The notes under the pieces: model-generated
The model's input: only the letters and a program-made list of their open reading frames with translations
What the model was told of the DNA's origin: nothing
Database searches by the model: none
Translations under genes and position numbers: made by a program
NCBI RefSeq assembly: GCF_038502225.1
Contig: NC_091355.1
Coordinates: 10,081,778-10,145,777 of the forward strand
Length of the DNA stretch: 64,000 bases
Origin: Cherax quadricarinatus
Taxonomy: Eukaryota; Arthropoda; Malacostraca; Decapoda; Parastacidae
Direction of reading: 5' to 3'
Shown here: positions 24,201 to 32,892 of the stretch, piece after piece
Layout of the letters: each line of letters starts with the position of its first letter
Position numbering within the stretch: position 1 is the stretch's first letter

Positions 24201-25565
24201 GTAGCTACTCAATAAAAATGTAAAAGCCTAAATATATAAAAGAAATTACAAAATGTAAGTCAAATCTTGTACAATGCTCAATACAAAATACATACATAAA
24301 AGGAATACTGAAGAATAATGCATTAATTCCAAGTGAACATCTTATTTTGGCATCAAGTTGATATATTATTATTATTCCTGTACTATTACTAGAAGTCGGC
24401 CTAGGAAAGGTTGGAGGGAGGAGGTAAAGGATGTTTTGTATGCAAGGGGCTTGGACTTCCAGCAAGCATGCGTGAGCGTGTTAGATAGGAGCAAATGGAG
24501 ACAAATGGGTTTTAGGATTTGACGTGCTGTTGGAGTGTGAGCAGGGTAATATTTATGAAGGGATTCAAGGAAATCGGCAGCCGGACTTGAGTCCTGGAGA
24601 TGGGAAGTACAGTGGACCCCCGGTTAACGATATTTTTTCATTCCAGAAGTATGTTCAGGTGCCAGTACTGACTGAATTTGTTCCCATAAGGAATGTTGTG
24701 AAGTAGATTAGTCCATTTCAGACCCCCAAACATACACGTACAAACCATACCCCCGGCCGGGATTGAACCCGTGGTCACAGTGTCTCAAAACTCCAGCCCG
24801 TCGCGTTAGCCACTAGACCAGCTAGCCACAATAAGATTCATCCAACTAGGTATATTTCTACACCATAGGAAGGTTAGCACAGGCACCACTGTGACCACAA
24901 ATGCAAGTTTTTACAGACGAGTCTCCAGCTAGCGTGGCCGTGACGAACTCTAGCTCAAGTCCCTTCACTGCCGTCAACTCTATGACCGTGGGTTCAATCC
25001 CAGCCGGGGGTATGGTTTGTTTGCAATCGTGTCATTACGATTTCTTGAGTCATACACGTACAAACGCACTTACATAAATACACTTACATAATTGGTCGCA
25101 TTAGGAGGTGATCGTTAAGCGGGGGTCCACTGTACAGTGTCTGCACTCTGAAGGAGGGGTGTTAATGTTGCAGTTTTATAACTGTAGTGTGAGTGCACTT
25201 CTGGCAAGACAGTGATGGAGTGAATGATGGTGAAAGATTTTCTTTATTGGGCCACCCTACCTTGGTGGGAGATGGCCGATTTGTTAATAAAAAAAATTAT
25301 TTCTGTATTATCATCACTGTATGATTATTACTGTATTATTATTATTCTTATTACTGTATGATTATTACTGTATTATTATTATTAGCCATTTATTTTTAAT
25401 TCATGGGGGAGGTAAGCCCACAGTGGATATATAGCACTAGCAAAATGGAAAACAATCAGTTGAGTCCATAGAAAGGGAGGATGGGTTTAATTGCTCAAAT
25501 CAAGGATAATGCTAGCCAAGATACGACTCACCTGCCAATATTATGATCAGCGCTGAACGCCTCAT
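1369..25565 (-). CDS. CUB and LDL-receptor class A domain receptor-like protein (3' end outside window)
   Basis: Nine coding exons on the minus strand join with consistent splice phase: 25565-25532, 23249-23054, 17784-17237, 15211-15083, 10765-10682, 7909-7799, 7626-7513, 3546-3410 and 1473-1369 (1,458 nt, 486 codons, open at the end). The product starts with a signal peptide, then has one CUB domain (about residues 39-258) and six LDLa modules. LDLa modules bind calcium and protein ligands at the cell surface, and CUB domains mediate protein contacts, so an extracellular or endocytic-receptor role is likely. CUB followed by LDLa recalls the LRP3/LRP10/LRP12 group, but those have two CUB domains, so I give no symbol. 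The last donor at 1368 shows that more exons lie to the left. The transmembrane or secreted nature cannot be decided here. The CUB domain carries an unusual insertion of about 105 residues. Confidence 0.85.
2017..2222 (-). mobile_element. LINE-A-derived short element (5' region joined to 3' tail), partial
   Basis: Read on the minus strand it holds the gtaagccatgcgtgttgtaa segment of the LINE-A 5' region (compare 38,330-38,400) followed within about 120 bases by the LINE-A tail motif (ccctgcctcggtgggata). Confidence 0.7.
3040..3358. mobile_element. TA-flanked inverted-repeat element
   Basis: Ends are caggaggacccgcttataca and tgtaaagcggggccctcctg, imperfect inverted repeats of about 22 bases, with no transposase frame. 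A non-autonomous DNA element, possibly of the Tc1/mariner-pogo type. A related partial end is at 440-515. Confidence 0.6.
3410..3546 (-). CDS. CUB/LDLa gene exon 8: LDLa module 5 and start of module 6
   Basis: Encodes [22 protein letters not shown] and GDGSDEANC, a full module with an intact GDGSDE calcium motif, then TPQLCHPH, which supplies the first cysteine of module 6. The acceptor is ATATTATAG and the donor GTAATT. The exon ends in phase 0. Confidence 0.88.
3877..4681. mobile_element. Internally deleted Tigger/pogo-like DNA transposon remnant
   Basis: The 805-bp element starts cagtggaaccccag and ends ggttccactg, between TA dinucleotides. A frame around 4,095-4,200 encodes [13 protein letters not shown], followed in another frame by an [13 protein letters not shown] stretch recalling the linker of Tigger/jerky-type transposases. 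The catalytic domain is absent. Confidence 0.6.
6779..7245 (-). mobile_element. LINE-A-derived short element, near full length
   Basis: On the minus strand it runs from the LINE-A 5' start (gtaggttggtagacagcaac) through the 5' region to gctagtaacccctt, then about 60 bases later ends in the LINE-A 3' tail motif. All LINE-A coding sequence is missing. About 465 bp. Confidence 0.8.
7277..7461 (-). mobile_element. LINE-A-derived short element, 5'-truncated
   Basis: Same fusion as at 6,779-7,245 but starting at the ccatggggaagtg segment. It lies just outside the splice donor of LDLa module 4 (exon end 7513). Confidence 0.75.
7513..7626 (-). CDS. CUB/LDLa gene exon 7: LDLa module 4
   Basis: Six cysteines: [19 protein letters not shown] and PSGQDEIDC. 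The acidic motif is GQDE rather than SDE. Class 1-1 exon of 114 nt, only 172 bases downstream of exon 6 in transcript order. Confidence 0.9.
7799..7909 (-). CDS. CUB/LDLa gene exon 6: LDLa module 3
   Basis: Six cysteines in LDLa order with [18 protein letters not shown] and HNGADEMYC. The usual second acidic motif SDE is ADE here. Class 1-1 exon of 111 nt with TTGCAG acceptor and GTGAGT donor. Confidence 0.9.
8048..9262 (-). mobile_element. TTAA-1 element, diverged copy
   Basis: Reverse-oriented, older member of the family at 19,401 and 27,178. The left end is TTAA then ccctttcagggt, followed by subterminal gtactagtac palindromes. The right end has decayed. Minus-strand frames at 8,604-8,822 and 8,186-8,446 match the two short ORFs of the younger copies. 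A partial internal repeat begins near 9,036. Confidence 0.75.
9370..9452. repeat. AAT microsatellite
   Basis: Trinucleotide AAT run with two AAAAT interruptions. The poly-Leu frame on the minus strand is an artefact. Confidence 0.95.
9715..10030 (-). mobile_element. SINE-like element (same family as 31,795-32,100)
   Basis: Shares the sequence tgacatcaatgacatactac and gtttgtcccaggatgtgacc-type segments with 31,795-32,100, with an AT-rich tail at its left end. The tRNA-like head is degraded here. Confidence 0.6.
10483..10650 (-). mobile_element. TAA-tailed short retroposon, diverged
   Basis: Matches the family at 45,243-45,420 and 53,335-53,505 (gggggagtgctaaatctgta, ccaattctccagatcaagag). 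It lies just outside the donor of LDLa exon 10682. Confidence 0.6.
10682..10765 (-). CDS. CUB/LDLa gene exon 5: short, degenerate LDLa module 2
   Basis: This 84-nt exon keeps phase with its neighbours and encodes [16 protein letters not shown] followed by SEGEDELGC. Only four cysteines are present and the DxSDE motif is reduced to GEDE, so two of the three canonical disulfides cannot both form. CDG-x-W-x-C and the spacing still identify it as LDLa-derived. Confidence 0.75.
11124..11275 (-). mobile_element. TAA-tailed short retroposon, diverged
   Basis: ATT-repeat tail at the left, then a diverged copy of the same element ending near ggatcaaaagcccttcactg. Confidence 0.55.
11280..12215. other. 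Intronic sequence without recognised feature
   Basis: AT-rich intron of the CUB/LDLa gene between module 2 and the LINE copy. I see only a LINE 3'-end-like phrase (aacccgcatgggtttagca) at 12,020-12,050 and no coding signal. Confidence 0.6.
12216..14838 (-). mobile_element. LINE-A, 5'-truncated copy inserted antisense within the CUB/LDLa gene span
   Basis: Minus-strand element with a T-run (poly-A on its own strand) at 12,216-12,243, 3' UTR to 12,574, and ORF2 up to about 14,830, where it breaks inside the endonuclease domain. It is on the same strand as the host gene. Beyond the break is an A-run and then an opposite-oriented LINE-A-derived short element, so the 5' junction is complex. Confidence 0.9.
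12575..14830 (-). pseudogene. LINE-A endonuclease/reverse transcriptase, N-terminally truncated
   Basis: An open frame of about 750 codons begins inside the endonuclease (last motif [11 protein letters not shown]) and contains the whole reverse transcriptase: [36 protein letters not shown] and the catalytic LLFADDT. The C-terminal region has the basic [12 protein letters not shown] segment. It differs from the copy at 39,041-41,362 at about twenty residues by eye, so both are young. Lacking most of the endonuclease, it is unlikely to be autonomous. The clade (RTE/L2-like or other) is not settled. Confidence 0.9.
14879..15045 (+). mobile_element. LINE-A-derived short element, partial
   Basis: Begins at ccgtaagccatgcgtgtcgt and ends with a diverged LINE-A tail (ggtcaccctgcctcattggg). 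It abuts the broken end of the antisense LINE-A copy and lies 38 bases outside the LDLa module 1 donor. Confidence 0.75.
15083..15211 (-). CDS. CUB/LDLa gene exon 4: LDLa module 1
   Basis: A complete LDLa module with six cysteines: [36 protein letters not shown]. The calcium-binding DxSDE motif is present. The exon is 129 nt with class 1-1 boundaries, the symmetric arrangement usual for shuffled LDLa exons. Confidence 0.9.
15312..15531 (+). mobile_element. LINE-A 3' UTR fragment
   Basis: 5'-truncated copy starting near atattggcagtttggaggga and ending in the tail motif plus an A-run. Confidence 0.85.
15683..15828 (+). mobile_element. LINE-A-derived short element, partial
   Basis: gaggtgactaaaatgctggg through gctagtaaccccttctgtat to the tail motif (ccctgcctcggtgggagatg) and an A-run. 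Confidence 0.75.
16048..16178 (+). mobile_element. Diverged LINE-A 3' UTR fragment
   Basis: tgtttggagggacatctgaa to gggtcaccctaccttggcgg and a short A-rich end. Older than the other copies. Confidence 0.65.
16520..17216. mobile_element. tRNA-derived SINE copies in inverted arrangement
   Basis: Two long copies face each other (16,520-16,800 and 16,850-17,215). Each unit has an A-box-like ctggcccagtggctaacgcg and a B-box-like gggttcaaacccc, the internal pol III promoter of tRNA-derived SINEs, plus a conserved body (tggtatggtttgtttgcaat). The right copy ends next to the donor of CUB exon 3. Related copies: 24,746-25,050 and 30,590-30,665. Confidence 0.75.
17237..17784 (-). CDS. CUB/LDLa gene exon 3: rest of CUB domain with a long hydrophilic insertion
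   Basis: The exon opens with [13 protein letters not shown], the usual FDLE-like strand and third CUB cysteine. It closes with [10 protein letters not shown] and [20 protein letters not shown], the usual CUB C-terminal strands. Between the third and fourth cysteines lie 132 residues instead of the usual twenty or so. The insert is rich in Asn, Lys, Asp and Glu and has three N-glycosylation sequons (NTS, NDT, NSS). It sits inside one continuous exon, so it is not a misjoined intron. The exon starts after TTAACAG and ends at GTAAGT. Confidence 0.85.
17237..17784 (-). other. Position of the insertion in the CUB domain (about residues 109-218)
   Basis: Counting from the ATG, the third CUB cysteine is residue 89 and the fourth is residue 221. 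Residues about 109 to 218 show no hydrophobic pattern expected of CUB strands. The usual acidic calcium-site motif (D-Y-L/V-x-V/I-x-D-G) is not recognisable; WLLIRT at residues 101-106 may be what remains of that strand. Confidence 0.7.
18441..18702 (+). repeat. 26-bp minisatellite, about ten units
   Basis: Unit gatagctgtcaagcacccag plus gatgga, with scattered substitutions, in an intron of the CUB/LDLa gene. Confidence 0.9.
18790..19200 (-). mobile_element. LINE-A-derived short element
   Basis: Minus-strand copy with the LINE-A 5' region (gcttcctataacc-type start is missing; starts at cctgtaattgttttacatga) and the 3' tail motif at 18,805-18,835. Confidence 0.75.
19401..20473 (+). mobile_element. 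TTAA-1 inverted-repeat DNA element, young copy
   Basis: A 1,073-bp element between TTAA direct repeats (19,397-19,400 and 20,474-20,477), with termini ccctttgagggtcg and ccctcaaaggg in inverted orientation. TTAA target sites with ends starting CCCTTT are the hallmark of the piggyBac superfamily. No transposase is present. Two short ORFs (19,664-19,972 and 20,076-20,321) are kept in other copies. Confidence 0.8.
20573..20980 (-). pseudogene. Degraded retrotransposon RNase H-like fragment
   Basis: The frame contains [20 protein letters not shown], which matches the RNase H motif of non-LTR elements (usually IPSHVGI-x-GNE-x-AD-x-LAK). The rest has lost the catalytic acidic pattern, and no reverse transcriptase lies next to it. 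A relic of a different LINE family from LINE-A. Confidence 0.65.
21661..22619 (-). mobile_element. TTAA-1 element, old copy
   Basis: 959 bp between TTAA sites (21,657 and 22,620), starting cccttttggtgtc and ending actcaagggg. The internal sequence is recognisable as TTAA-1 with many substitutions; gccaggaatgcctgc and the neighbouring frame match the conserved IPGTKITFP segment. Confidence 0.7.
23054..23249 (-). CDS. CUB/LDLa gene exon 2: N-terminal half of CUB domain
   Basis: It encodes the first two CUB cysteines (LACRGG and SCSW), the family hallmark [10 protein letters not shown], and the strand DTVIL that continues in exon 3 as [10 protein letters not shown]. The acceptor is CCTTGCAG and the donor GTAATGC. 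It enters with one base and leaves with two bases of a split codon. Confidence 0.85.
23752..23977. mobile_element. TTAA-2 short hairpin element
   Basis: 226 bp between TTAA sites (23,748 and 23,978). Ends cccttaaactgtccaa and ttggacagtttaagg are inverted repeats, and the interior is nearly self-complementary, with tagatctacg palindromes and repeated tgaaagtatgt units. The sister copy is 60,045-60,261. Confidence 0.8.
24610..25132. mobile_element. TA-flanked inverted-repeat element inserted in LINE-A
   Basis: Ends cagtggacccccggttaacg and cgttaagcgggggtccactg are inverted repeats between TA dinucleotides, as in Tc1/mariner-pogo elements. It is itself split by a SINE at 24,746-25,050. Confidence 0.8.
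24746..25050. mobile_element. tRNA-derived SINE nested in the TA element
   Basis: Same SINE as at 16,520-17,216, with a B-box-like gggattgaacccgtgg at the left. It is flanked by the direct repeat catacacgtacaaac (24,731-24,745 and 25,051-25,065). Confidence 0.8.
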
Positions 25566-25644
25566 ATTGATAGTCTCTACTATATGTTGGCTACCATCAC
25601 AAAGAAATGGCCACTGCCCTCCATTTTTCAGCCTTATCATACAC
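25532..25644 (-). CDS. CUB/LDLa gene exon 1: 5' UTR, start codon, signal peptide
   Basis: The ATG at 25565-25563 opens [11 protein letters not shown], which runs on in exon 2 as [10 protein letters not shown]: a basic start and hydrophobic core typical of a signal peptide. The donor is GTGAGT at 25531. An acceptor-like TTAACAG ends at 25645, so a non-coding exon may lie further upstream. An upstream ATG in another frame gives a 14-codon uORF that stops just before the main ATG. Confidence 0.75.
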
Positions 25645-25689
25645 CTGTTAATTTAAAGACACATCAGATATCTTGGTAATCATAATTAT

Positions 25690-25835
25690 ATAGACACAAC
25701 CATCCGTGCCTGTATTGGGGATAGATGCGACCATCTGTGCCTGTACTGGGGATAGACATGACCATTCTTGCTTGTACCAGGGACAGACGCAACCATCCGT
25801 GCCTGTACTGGGGATAGACGCAACCATCCACAATT
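25690..25835 (+). repeat. 31-bp tandem array, nearly five units
   Basis: Unit ggggatagacgcaaccatcc plus gtgcctgtact. It lies just upstream of the first coding exon of the minus-strand CUB/LDLa gene, in a putative intron or promoter. Confidence 0.85.
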
Positions 25836-26804
25836 ATATTAAGTCTGAAATGCTGAAAACTAACTCTGAGATACAAATAATTAAATGAATTAAGCATTAA
25901 ACTATAACAGAATACTATACAAGATTAGATAACTTACTATTTTACTTTGCTATTTTCAGTATTGCACTAGTTATTTCATACTAGTAAAATATGGTACAAT
26001 CTACTTTGCAGAATGGAAATAAAACCTATAAAACTAAAACCTCTTTATTCTACCAATCAATACAATTAGAAATATCATTAGTGCCATTTAGCAATATTAA
26101 AATTTTTATTATTCTAGGTGTCTGTTTTATTATCCTAACTCCATTTCCTACATTCACATGGTCCAGCCTTTTGTGTGGAGAAGACCGAGGATGGAATTGA
26201 TAACTGAATACCCTCCTCATTTTTTTGGAGGTAAGCAGGGTTGCTTGCACAGTTGAGTTGTGGATGGTTTTCTTCAACTTTTACATATATACATGTATTA
26301 CCAGGCTAAATACAAATATTTATTAATCTAATCTCATATTTTTCAATAAAAAATTGACTTCTACAGTATTTGCAGATTCAGTTAATTAACCTCACTTCAT
26401 ACTGTTTTAAAGTACAGTTAACATGTCAATAATAATTTCTACCTCAATTATAATAACTATCTCCATATAATAAGTCTTAACTAAATTATAATACCTCCTG
26501 CCACCTTAAAATAATACCTTGGAACTGTACTTTTAATATACATGTATATATATGTCACGTGTCAATTACAATAATTCCTAACTTATAATAATTCACAACT
26601 TAACTATCACTGGCAAAATGATAATAACAATTGCAAGCTGCTACATTTCCTGCTACAATTATAATAATTCCTATAATTGCAATATTTCCAGCCACAATTA
26701 TAATAATTCCTATAACTGCAATATTTCCTGCCACAATTATAAGAGCTTCTGCCTCATTTGAAATACAGAATGTACGTATTGTGTGTGTGTATGTAGGGCT
26801 GTGA

Positions 26805-27090
26805 TGATGGTATATGTACTGTATAGTTATGGTGATATAGTGAATAAACATGATGTTTGTAGTGTATGGTGATAGATGTAGTGTATAGTGATGGTGATAG
26901 ATGTAGTGTATAGTGATGGTGATAGATGTAGTGTATAGTGATGGTGATATATGTAGTGTACAGTAATGGTGATGTATGTAGTGTACAGTGATGGTGATAT
27001 ATGTATTGTATAGTGATGGTGATATATGTAGTGTATAGTGATGGTGATATATGTAGTGTATAGTGATGGTGATATATAGTGTATACTGAT
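26805..27090 (+). repeat. 25-bp minisatellite, left block
   Basis: Unit gtgatggtgatatatgtagt plus gtata, at least nine copies. The same unit reappears at 29,230-29,550. Confidence 0.9.
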
Positions 27091-27177
27091 AGTGTGGAAA
27101 TTTTTTTATAACTTTTCTATAACTGTTAATATGATGTAATATAAATTTTAAGTGGTAATGTAAATATGGCATATTAA

Positions 27178-28251
27178 CCCTTTGAGGGTCGACAGGCCCT
27201 CTCCGAAACTCGTTCTCAGGGTCGGCCAAATTTAAAAAAAAAAAAAAAATTATTTTCTCTTATGAAAAGATAGAGAATCTTTTCCCGATCATAAAGACAC
27301 CAAAAGTTTGAAATTTGATAGAAAACTTACGGAATTATGCTCTCGCAAAGTTAGCGGTCTCGGCGATGTTTACGCATCGGCGATTTTGCCCACTTTGAGC
27401 CCCATTTTCGGCCAATTTCACTGTACTAGTCGACAAAAAACATGAATATTTCGCTAGAACTCCATTTTTTCTATCGAATGGGTGCAAGAAACCACTCATT
27501 TATGAAATCCAACTATCCAGTACAGTGGTCAGAATTTAGCAATTTTGCCAATTTCACACAAATTTCAAAAGATGCCAATTTCCGAATAGGGTCCAGAATA
27601 AACAAGAAAGACATTCCTGGCACTAAAATGACATTTCCTTTAGTCATTAGTCATGTCTCAAGGCCCCTCTTATATTCTTTTGCTTTCCACTTTGAATTTT
27701 TATTTTCACAAAAAATATAAGATTTACTGTTATGCAGACTACTGCATTAGTGTAAAAAATGGTATAAATATTATTGGTGCACTTGTGAAAGAATATTAGA
27801 CTCACCAGTTGACGTGTATTGCACGCTTGGCACGATTTGTTTACTTTTGAAGTTTGGTAAAAATCGAACATTTCTGCTACTTTGAGCTCAATTTCAAGGC
27901 ACCTTTCTTTGTAAAACCAGTCAAAATCATCTCAATTTCTGTAATACGTCTTCCATTCTATAAAATGAGACCAAGAAAACTAGAATACAACAATAAATAC
28001 CATACGAAAATACACTGCAAAGTCGCTGATTTATTAAAAAAAAATGGTCAAAGTTTTTTTTTTCTCATTATGCACTGCGTGCTGCAGGATTTTTTTTAGA
28101 CTGTGCACACTGACCACATAGACCCATTCTTTCATATGAAGGCCTACCAGCTTTCTCCCACTAGATTTGAGGCCGCTAGAATTTATGAGTACTAGTACGT
28201 CAAAAACCCCTACGCGTAAGACGTACTAGTACGACGAAAACCCTCAAAGGG
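27178..28251 (+). mobile_element. TTAA-1 inverted-repeat DNA element, young copy
   Basis: 1,074 bp between TTAA sites (27,174 and 28,252). Nearly identical to 19,401-20,473, including both short ORFs (27,442-27,720 and 27,854-28,099) and the gtactagtac palindromes near the right end. Confidence 0.85.
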
Positions 28252-28959
28252 TTAATGGTAGTCACAAACTACCAAACTACTTGGGAAGAAGGGAGTGAGT
28301 GCTTCCAACTGATATTGGGTTGTGTAGATGACAAGTTAGTAGTGCTCATGACATGGGGGTGGAAGGTTGTCTGCTAGTCGTCTCGGCTCCCTTTTTTTGA
28401 CCCAAGGGGTCAAAAACACTGGCCGGTGGTGACAGAATGTCAACAATTCAGCGTCATCACAGCTCACTCTGGGAAGTACACCATTGTTACCTAGCAACAA
28501 GATTACTGACTGGCCAGTTTAGATTCTATTTGTTAGGCATCAGAGCATGTCTCACTTGTGACATAGATGGTGAGTATTAATATCAAAACTTCTCTTTTTA
28601 ATAATTACATGAAATTTTGTCACCATAAAGTTAATTAGGAAATTTTTACCTTGTCTGTGTATTATTGTTCCCATTAATCCTTACTGGAGGTTGGTTCTTT
28701 TGAATTTTATACAGTCCGCATAATTTTAATTTACCAGAGTAGCTTTTTTTTTTTTAATGTTAATTATTAATTTAAAGTTAGGTCTAGCTTTTTTGTGAGT
28801 GGTGAAGGAGTGGGCACTGAGGGAGTGACAATTCTGTGACCTACTGTGACTAAGTCCCACTTACCTCACCCAAATTACTTGCATGTAATAATTCAAGTAA
28901 TACCCTGTAAATCTCATGCAGGTAATTTCTCATAAGTGGTATATGTGGTGTACAGTAAT

Positions 28960-29550
<591 letters not shown>

Positions 29551-30189
29551 ATAGTGATATATGTAGTAAATATATAACTCTTATTATACTGTATACTATC
29601 ATGGAAGAAAGTGACTATTTGCCCAGCAGCTGGGTAAGTAAGTTTATTTAAGTACAGGTACATGTAAGTGCAATTGCCATACAGTGTAAATTACCTTGGA
29701 CAACCCAAAAATATCACAGTGAAAAAGTCAAGGTTTGTTAAATGCTAATTACATGGCAAACAGGTCACAGCCAGTTTACAGATTAGAATGGGTCGGGTTA
29801 AATAAACTTATAAAAGCGTATATTTGACCACAAATAAGCAGAATGACAATAAACGAACTTGACATATCTGGAAATACGGTTATATTTATCTAAATTACTT
29901 TTGAGCACCCCTGGCTGCTGGTTAAATAGCTCGGCAATCATGGAATGAAAAAGAGGACTAAAAGAAATACTACTCAATAGCATATTATCATTAACTGCTG
30001 GCTACATGCCTGTCCAGAGGCATTTATCTTAACTAAACTGAATTCCATACGCCACATAATTCTGCCATTAAGATTAAATATTACAAAGAAAGTCTTACAT
30101 ATATCCTGCTCTTCATCACCTATACAATGCTACACATCATCTCAGTATAGTTCGACACTGTCTTTCTAAAAACGTACAAACTACCGCAA

Positions 30190-30223
<34 letters not shown>

Positions 30224-30454
30224 GAAAGCTGGATACTATGATTAGATGATTGCAAAACAGAGCAATGCTACAGCTGACCTCAATATAAATCCCTAAGCTA
30301 TTTTTCTCTCCCGAGAAGATTAACACCAGTGAGTCCACACCTGCTGCAAGACGAGTGTGGCGAGACCAGTGATTATTAGTGAACCAAACACAGAGCTGGC
30401 AGGCTGAAAGAAAGATAAATTACGTCTTTGGGAGATGGTCACCGCCATCAGCTG

Positions 30455-30570
30455 TTCTTGGAATGAAGGGTTGTGACGGTCTTAAAACTGTATGAACCCT
30501 TCAGCTGAGAGCTGGACTGAAGGGTTGTGATGGTCTTAGCATCGTGTGAACCCTTCCGCTGACAGCCTGA
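30455..30570 (+). repeat. Tandem duplication of about 58 bp
   Basis: The phrases gaagggttgtgacggtctta and gaagggttgtgatggtctta begin two adjacent similar units, each ending with gaaccctt and ctga. Confidence 0.75.
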
Positions 30571-30699
30571 ACACGACCACTCATGTAAGACTCTCTAACC
30601 GTGGGTTCAAACCCCACCCGTGGTATGGTTTGTTTGCAATCGAGTCATTACGATTTCGTGAGTCAGTAATTTTCACTGCACATACCAATACCAAAAAGC

Positions 30700-30945
30700 A
30701 CCTAATTTGTTGGGAACGGCTGAAGGCCCTTCCCCTGACCTGTGCTCCTTGGAAAGCAGGCGAGAAAGATACATGATAATATACACTTGGAAAATCCTAG
30801 AAGGACTAGTCCCAAATCTGCACACGAAAATCACTCCCTACAAAAGCAAAAGACTTGGCAGGCGGTGCGATGAAAAACAGGGGCGCCACGAGTACGCTAA
30901 GAGACAATACAGTAAGTGTCATTGGGCAAAAGCCCATGTATAAAT
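30700..30945 (+). pseudogene. Degraded C-terminal fragment of another non-LTR retrotransposon
   Basis: The frame gives RRERYMIIYTWKILEGLVPN, a phrase typical of the C-terminal region of many arthropod LINE proteins, followed by a basic tail. The downstream sequence (31,010-31,120) matches in reverse the LINE-3'-end-like sequence at 63,790-63,900. Confidence 0.6.
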
Positions 30946-31794
30946 CACTAGATGTATTTCAGTCGCTGCGGATCTGAGAAATATATCCCTGCATCCCTAT
31001 CTTATAGGTCTATGAGATACTGATACGGGAACTTAGTAAGTTCATTCAGGTATACACAAATACAGTTAGATAGATTATCATACATAGCAGCGTATGTGTA
31101 GAGAACAGGGTAACCCCCAAAAAGGCAAAGTGACTTATTTATTCCCATTTCTCTTTGCGAAGGAAGATTTGTTTCCTTTATAATTCCAGCCCACATTTTG
31201 CCAACACCTATAGGCCTTCAGATTATTGCATGTTTTGAATCTGCAGTAATTCTTAATTAAAAAATTGCATTGAATGGTATGACCGGGAAGGCTTAATGAG
31301 GCGTGAACTTTGGTTACCTTTAACAATCATTATATTATAACAACAACAAGGAATATTATAACATGTATTATTAAATATTATTATTACTAAATCCACAAGG
31401 GATACCAAATAATAAAGAGGCACAAGATGGTGACTGGAATAATAATACATAATACACAAATAACCCGCACATAGGAGAAATCAACTTATGACGACGTTTC
31501 GGTCCGACTTGGACCATTAACAAATCACTAGTCCAAGTTGGATCAGAACGTTGTCACAACAAGTTTGGGGCCGAACGTCACACTCTGATAGAGCTTGGAG
31601 AGGGGAAGGGGTCCACCTAGTCTATTTGGGAACTTCTAGTTTCTGTTTCTATATACAAGAGGACTCGTGTTCCTATTTTCTTTCATCGCCTAACTTTGGG
31701 CAACATATCTTCTCCGTACTTCGAGAATCAGGGCTCTTTACGGAATAAGCTGTTAATGGCCCTTATAACCCAACAACAACAACAAGACGCTTTA

Positions 31795-32100
31795 TAATAA
31801 TAATAATGTTTATTTCTACAAGTACATGTACAAGGTATACAGTCCTAGCTGACATCAATGACATACTACTATATAGAAAGTCACTTTTTATGCTGAGCAT
31901 TTCGGGCAAATTAAGTCAGTTTTGTCCCAGGATGCGACCCACACCAGTGCACTAACACTCGGGTATCCATTTTACTGATGGGTGAACATAGACAACTGGT
32001 GTAAAGAAGCACGCCCAATGTTTCCACCCTCGCTGGGAATCGAACCCGGACACTCGCCGTGTGAAGCGAGAACTTTTAGCCACTAGGCCACGGGCCACCG
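31795..32100 (-). mobile_element. SINE with tRNA-Val-like head
   Basis: On the minus strand the head reads ggcctagtggctaaaagttc, an anticodon-arm-like tcgcttcacacggcga with CAC, then the B box gggttcgattcccag. The body matches 9,715-10,030, and an ATT-rich tail lies at 31,795-31,810. The 5' stem is imperfect, so this is a SINE and not a tRNA gene. Confidence 0.7.
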
Positions 32101-32892
32101 TGAACATGGACAGCAGGTGACTTAGGAAACACGTCCTAATGGTTCCACCCGTATCGGGTCAGTCTCTCAAGCTGAGGGGCTCACCATCTCAAATACTTTT
32201 TCTCCAAGGTTGATGGACTGATTACATCATCTTGGTCATGCAAGAGTTTGGGGAAAATAAACTTTTGAATATTTTGGCATATTCTGCAGTTTAAAACCTT
32301 TCGGTCTCCAACACATTTGCAATTTTCTGACTACTTACCAGACACTACCACTGGTAGTGTCTTGGTTCCTTGTTAGTGACCAATAAATTGTTTTATATAA
32401 AATATTTGGACTTGTTGCCCACCCTTAATTTAAATAGCACAATATGTGTATACAGTATTCCACTTGAGGCAAAAATTGTTATAATAGATACAGGAAGTGT
32501 TACAATTACAGTGGTAGTTATCAGTGAGGAAGGAAATATGTACAGTAGTAGTAGAAATTATTTTAATTGTGGTATGAATGATTTTGCTTGAAGAAGGGCT
32601 TATAACTGAGGCAGGAATTAGAGTTGAGGTAGGAATTGTTACAGTTGAGTTATGAATTGTTTAAAGTGAGTTATGTATTGTTACAACTGAGTCAGGAATT
32701 GTTTTAATAGAGTTGGGCTCAGATTGTTTAGCAAAAATTAGCTTTTTCCCATTTGCACAAAATTTAACTAGCTCAGTTGCACAATCTGTCTAATACATGT
32801 ATCAGAGTATTTACATTAAAAATACCCATCGCAAAAGTAAATATGAGCTGTACTCTCATACAAAGATTCCTAATTGTATTTTATTTCTGCAG

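Larger units (their letters stand above)
24389..25295 (+). mobile_element. LINE-A 3' fragment split by a nested insertion
   Basis: The segments 24,389-24,608 (end of ORF2 and 3' UTR) and 25,133-25,295 (rest of 3' UTR and tail) are collinear with intact LINE-A, interrupted in the phrase gggaagtacaatgcctgcac by the TA element at 24,610-25,132. Confidence 0.85.

Noticed and set aside
26600..27229. 209-codon minus-strand frame rich in His and Tyr
   Set aside because: It is the translation of the 25-bp minisatellite (25 not being a multiple of three, it cycles through frames).
32030..32100. Possible tRNA-Val(CAC) gene on the minus strand
   Set aside because: The acceptor stem does not pair well and the sequence continues into a repeated SINE body with a second copy at 9,715.
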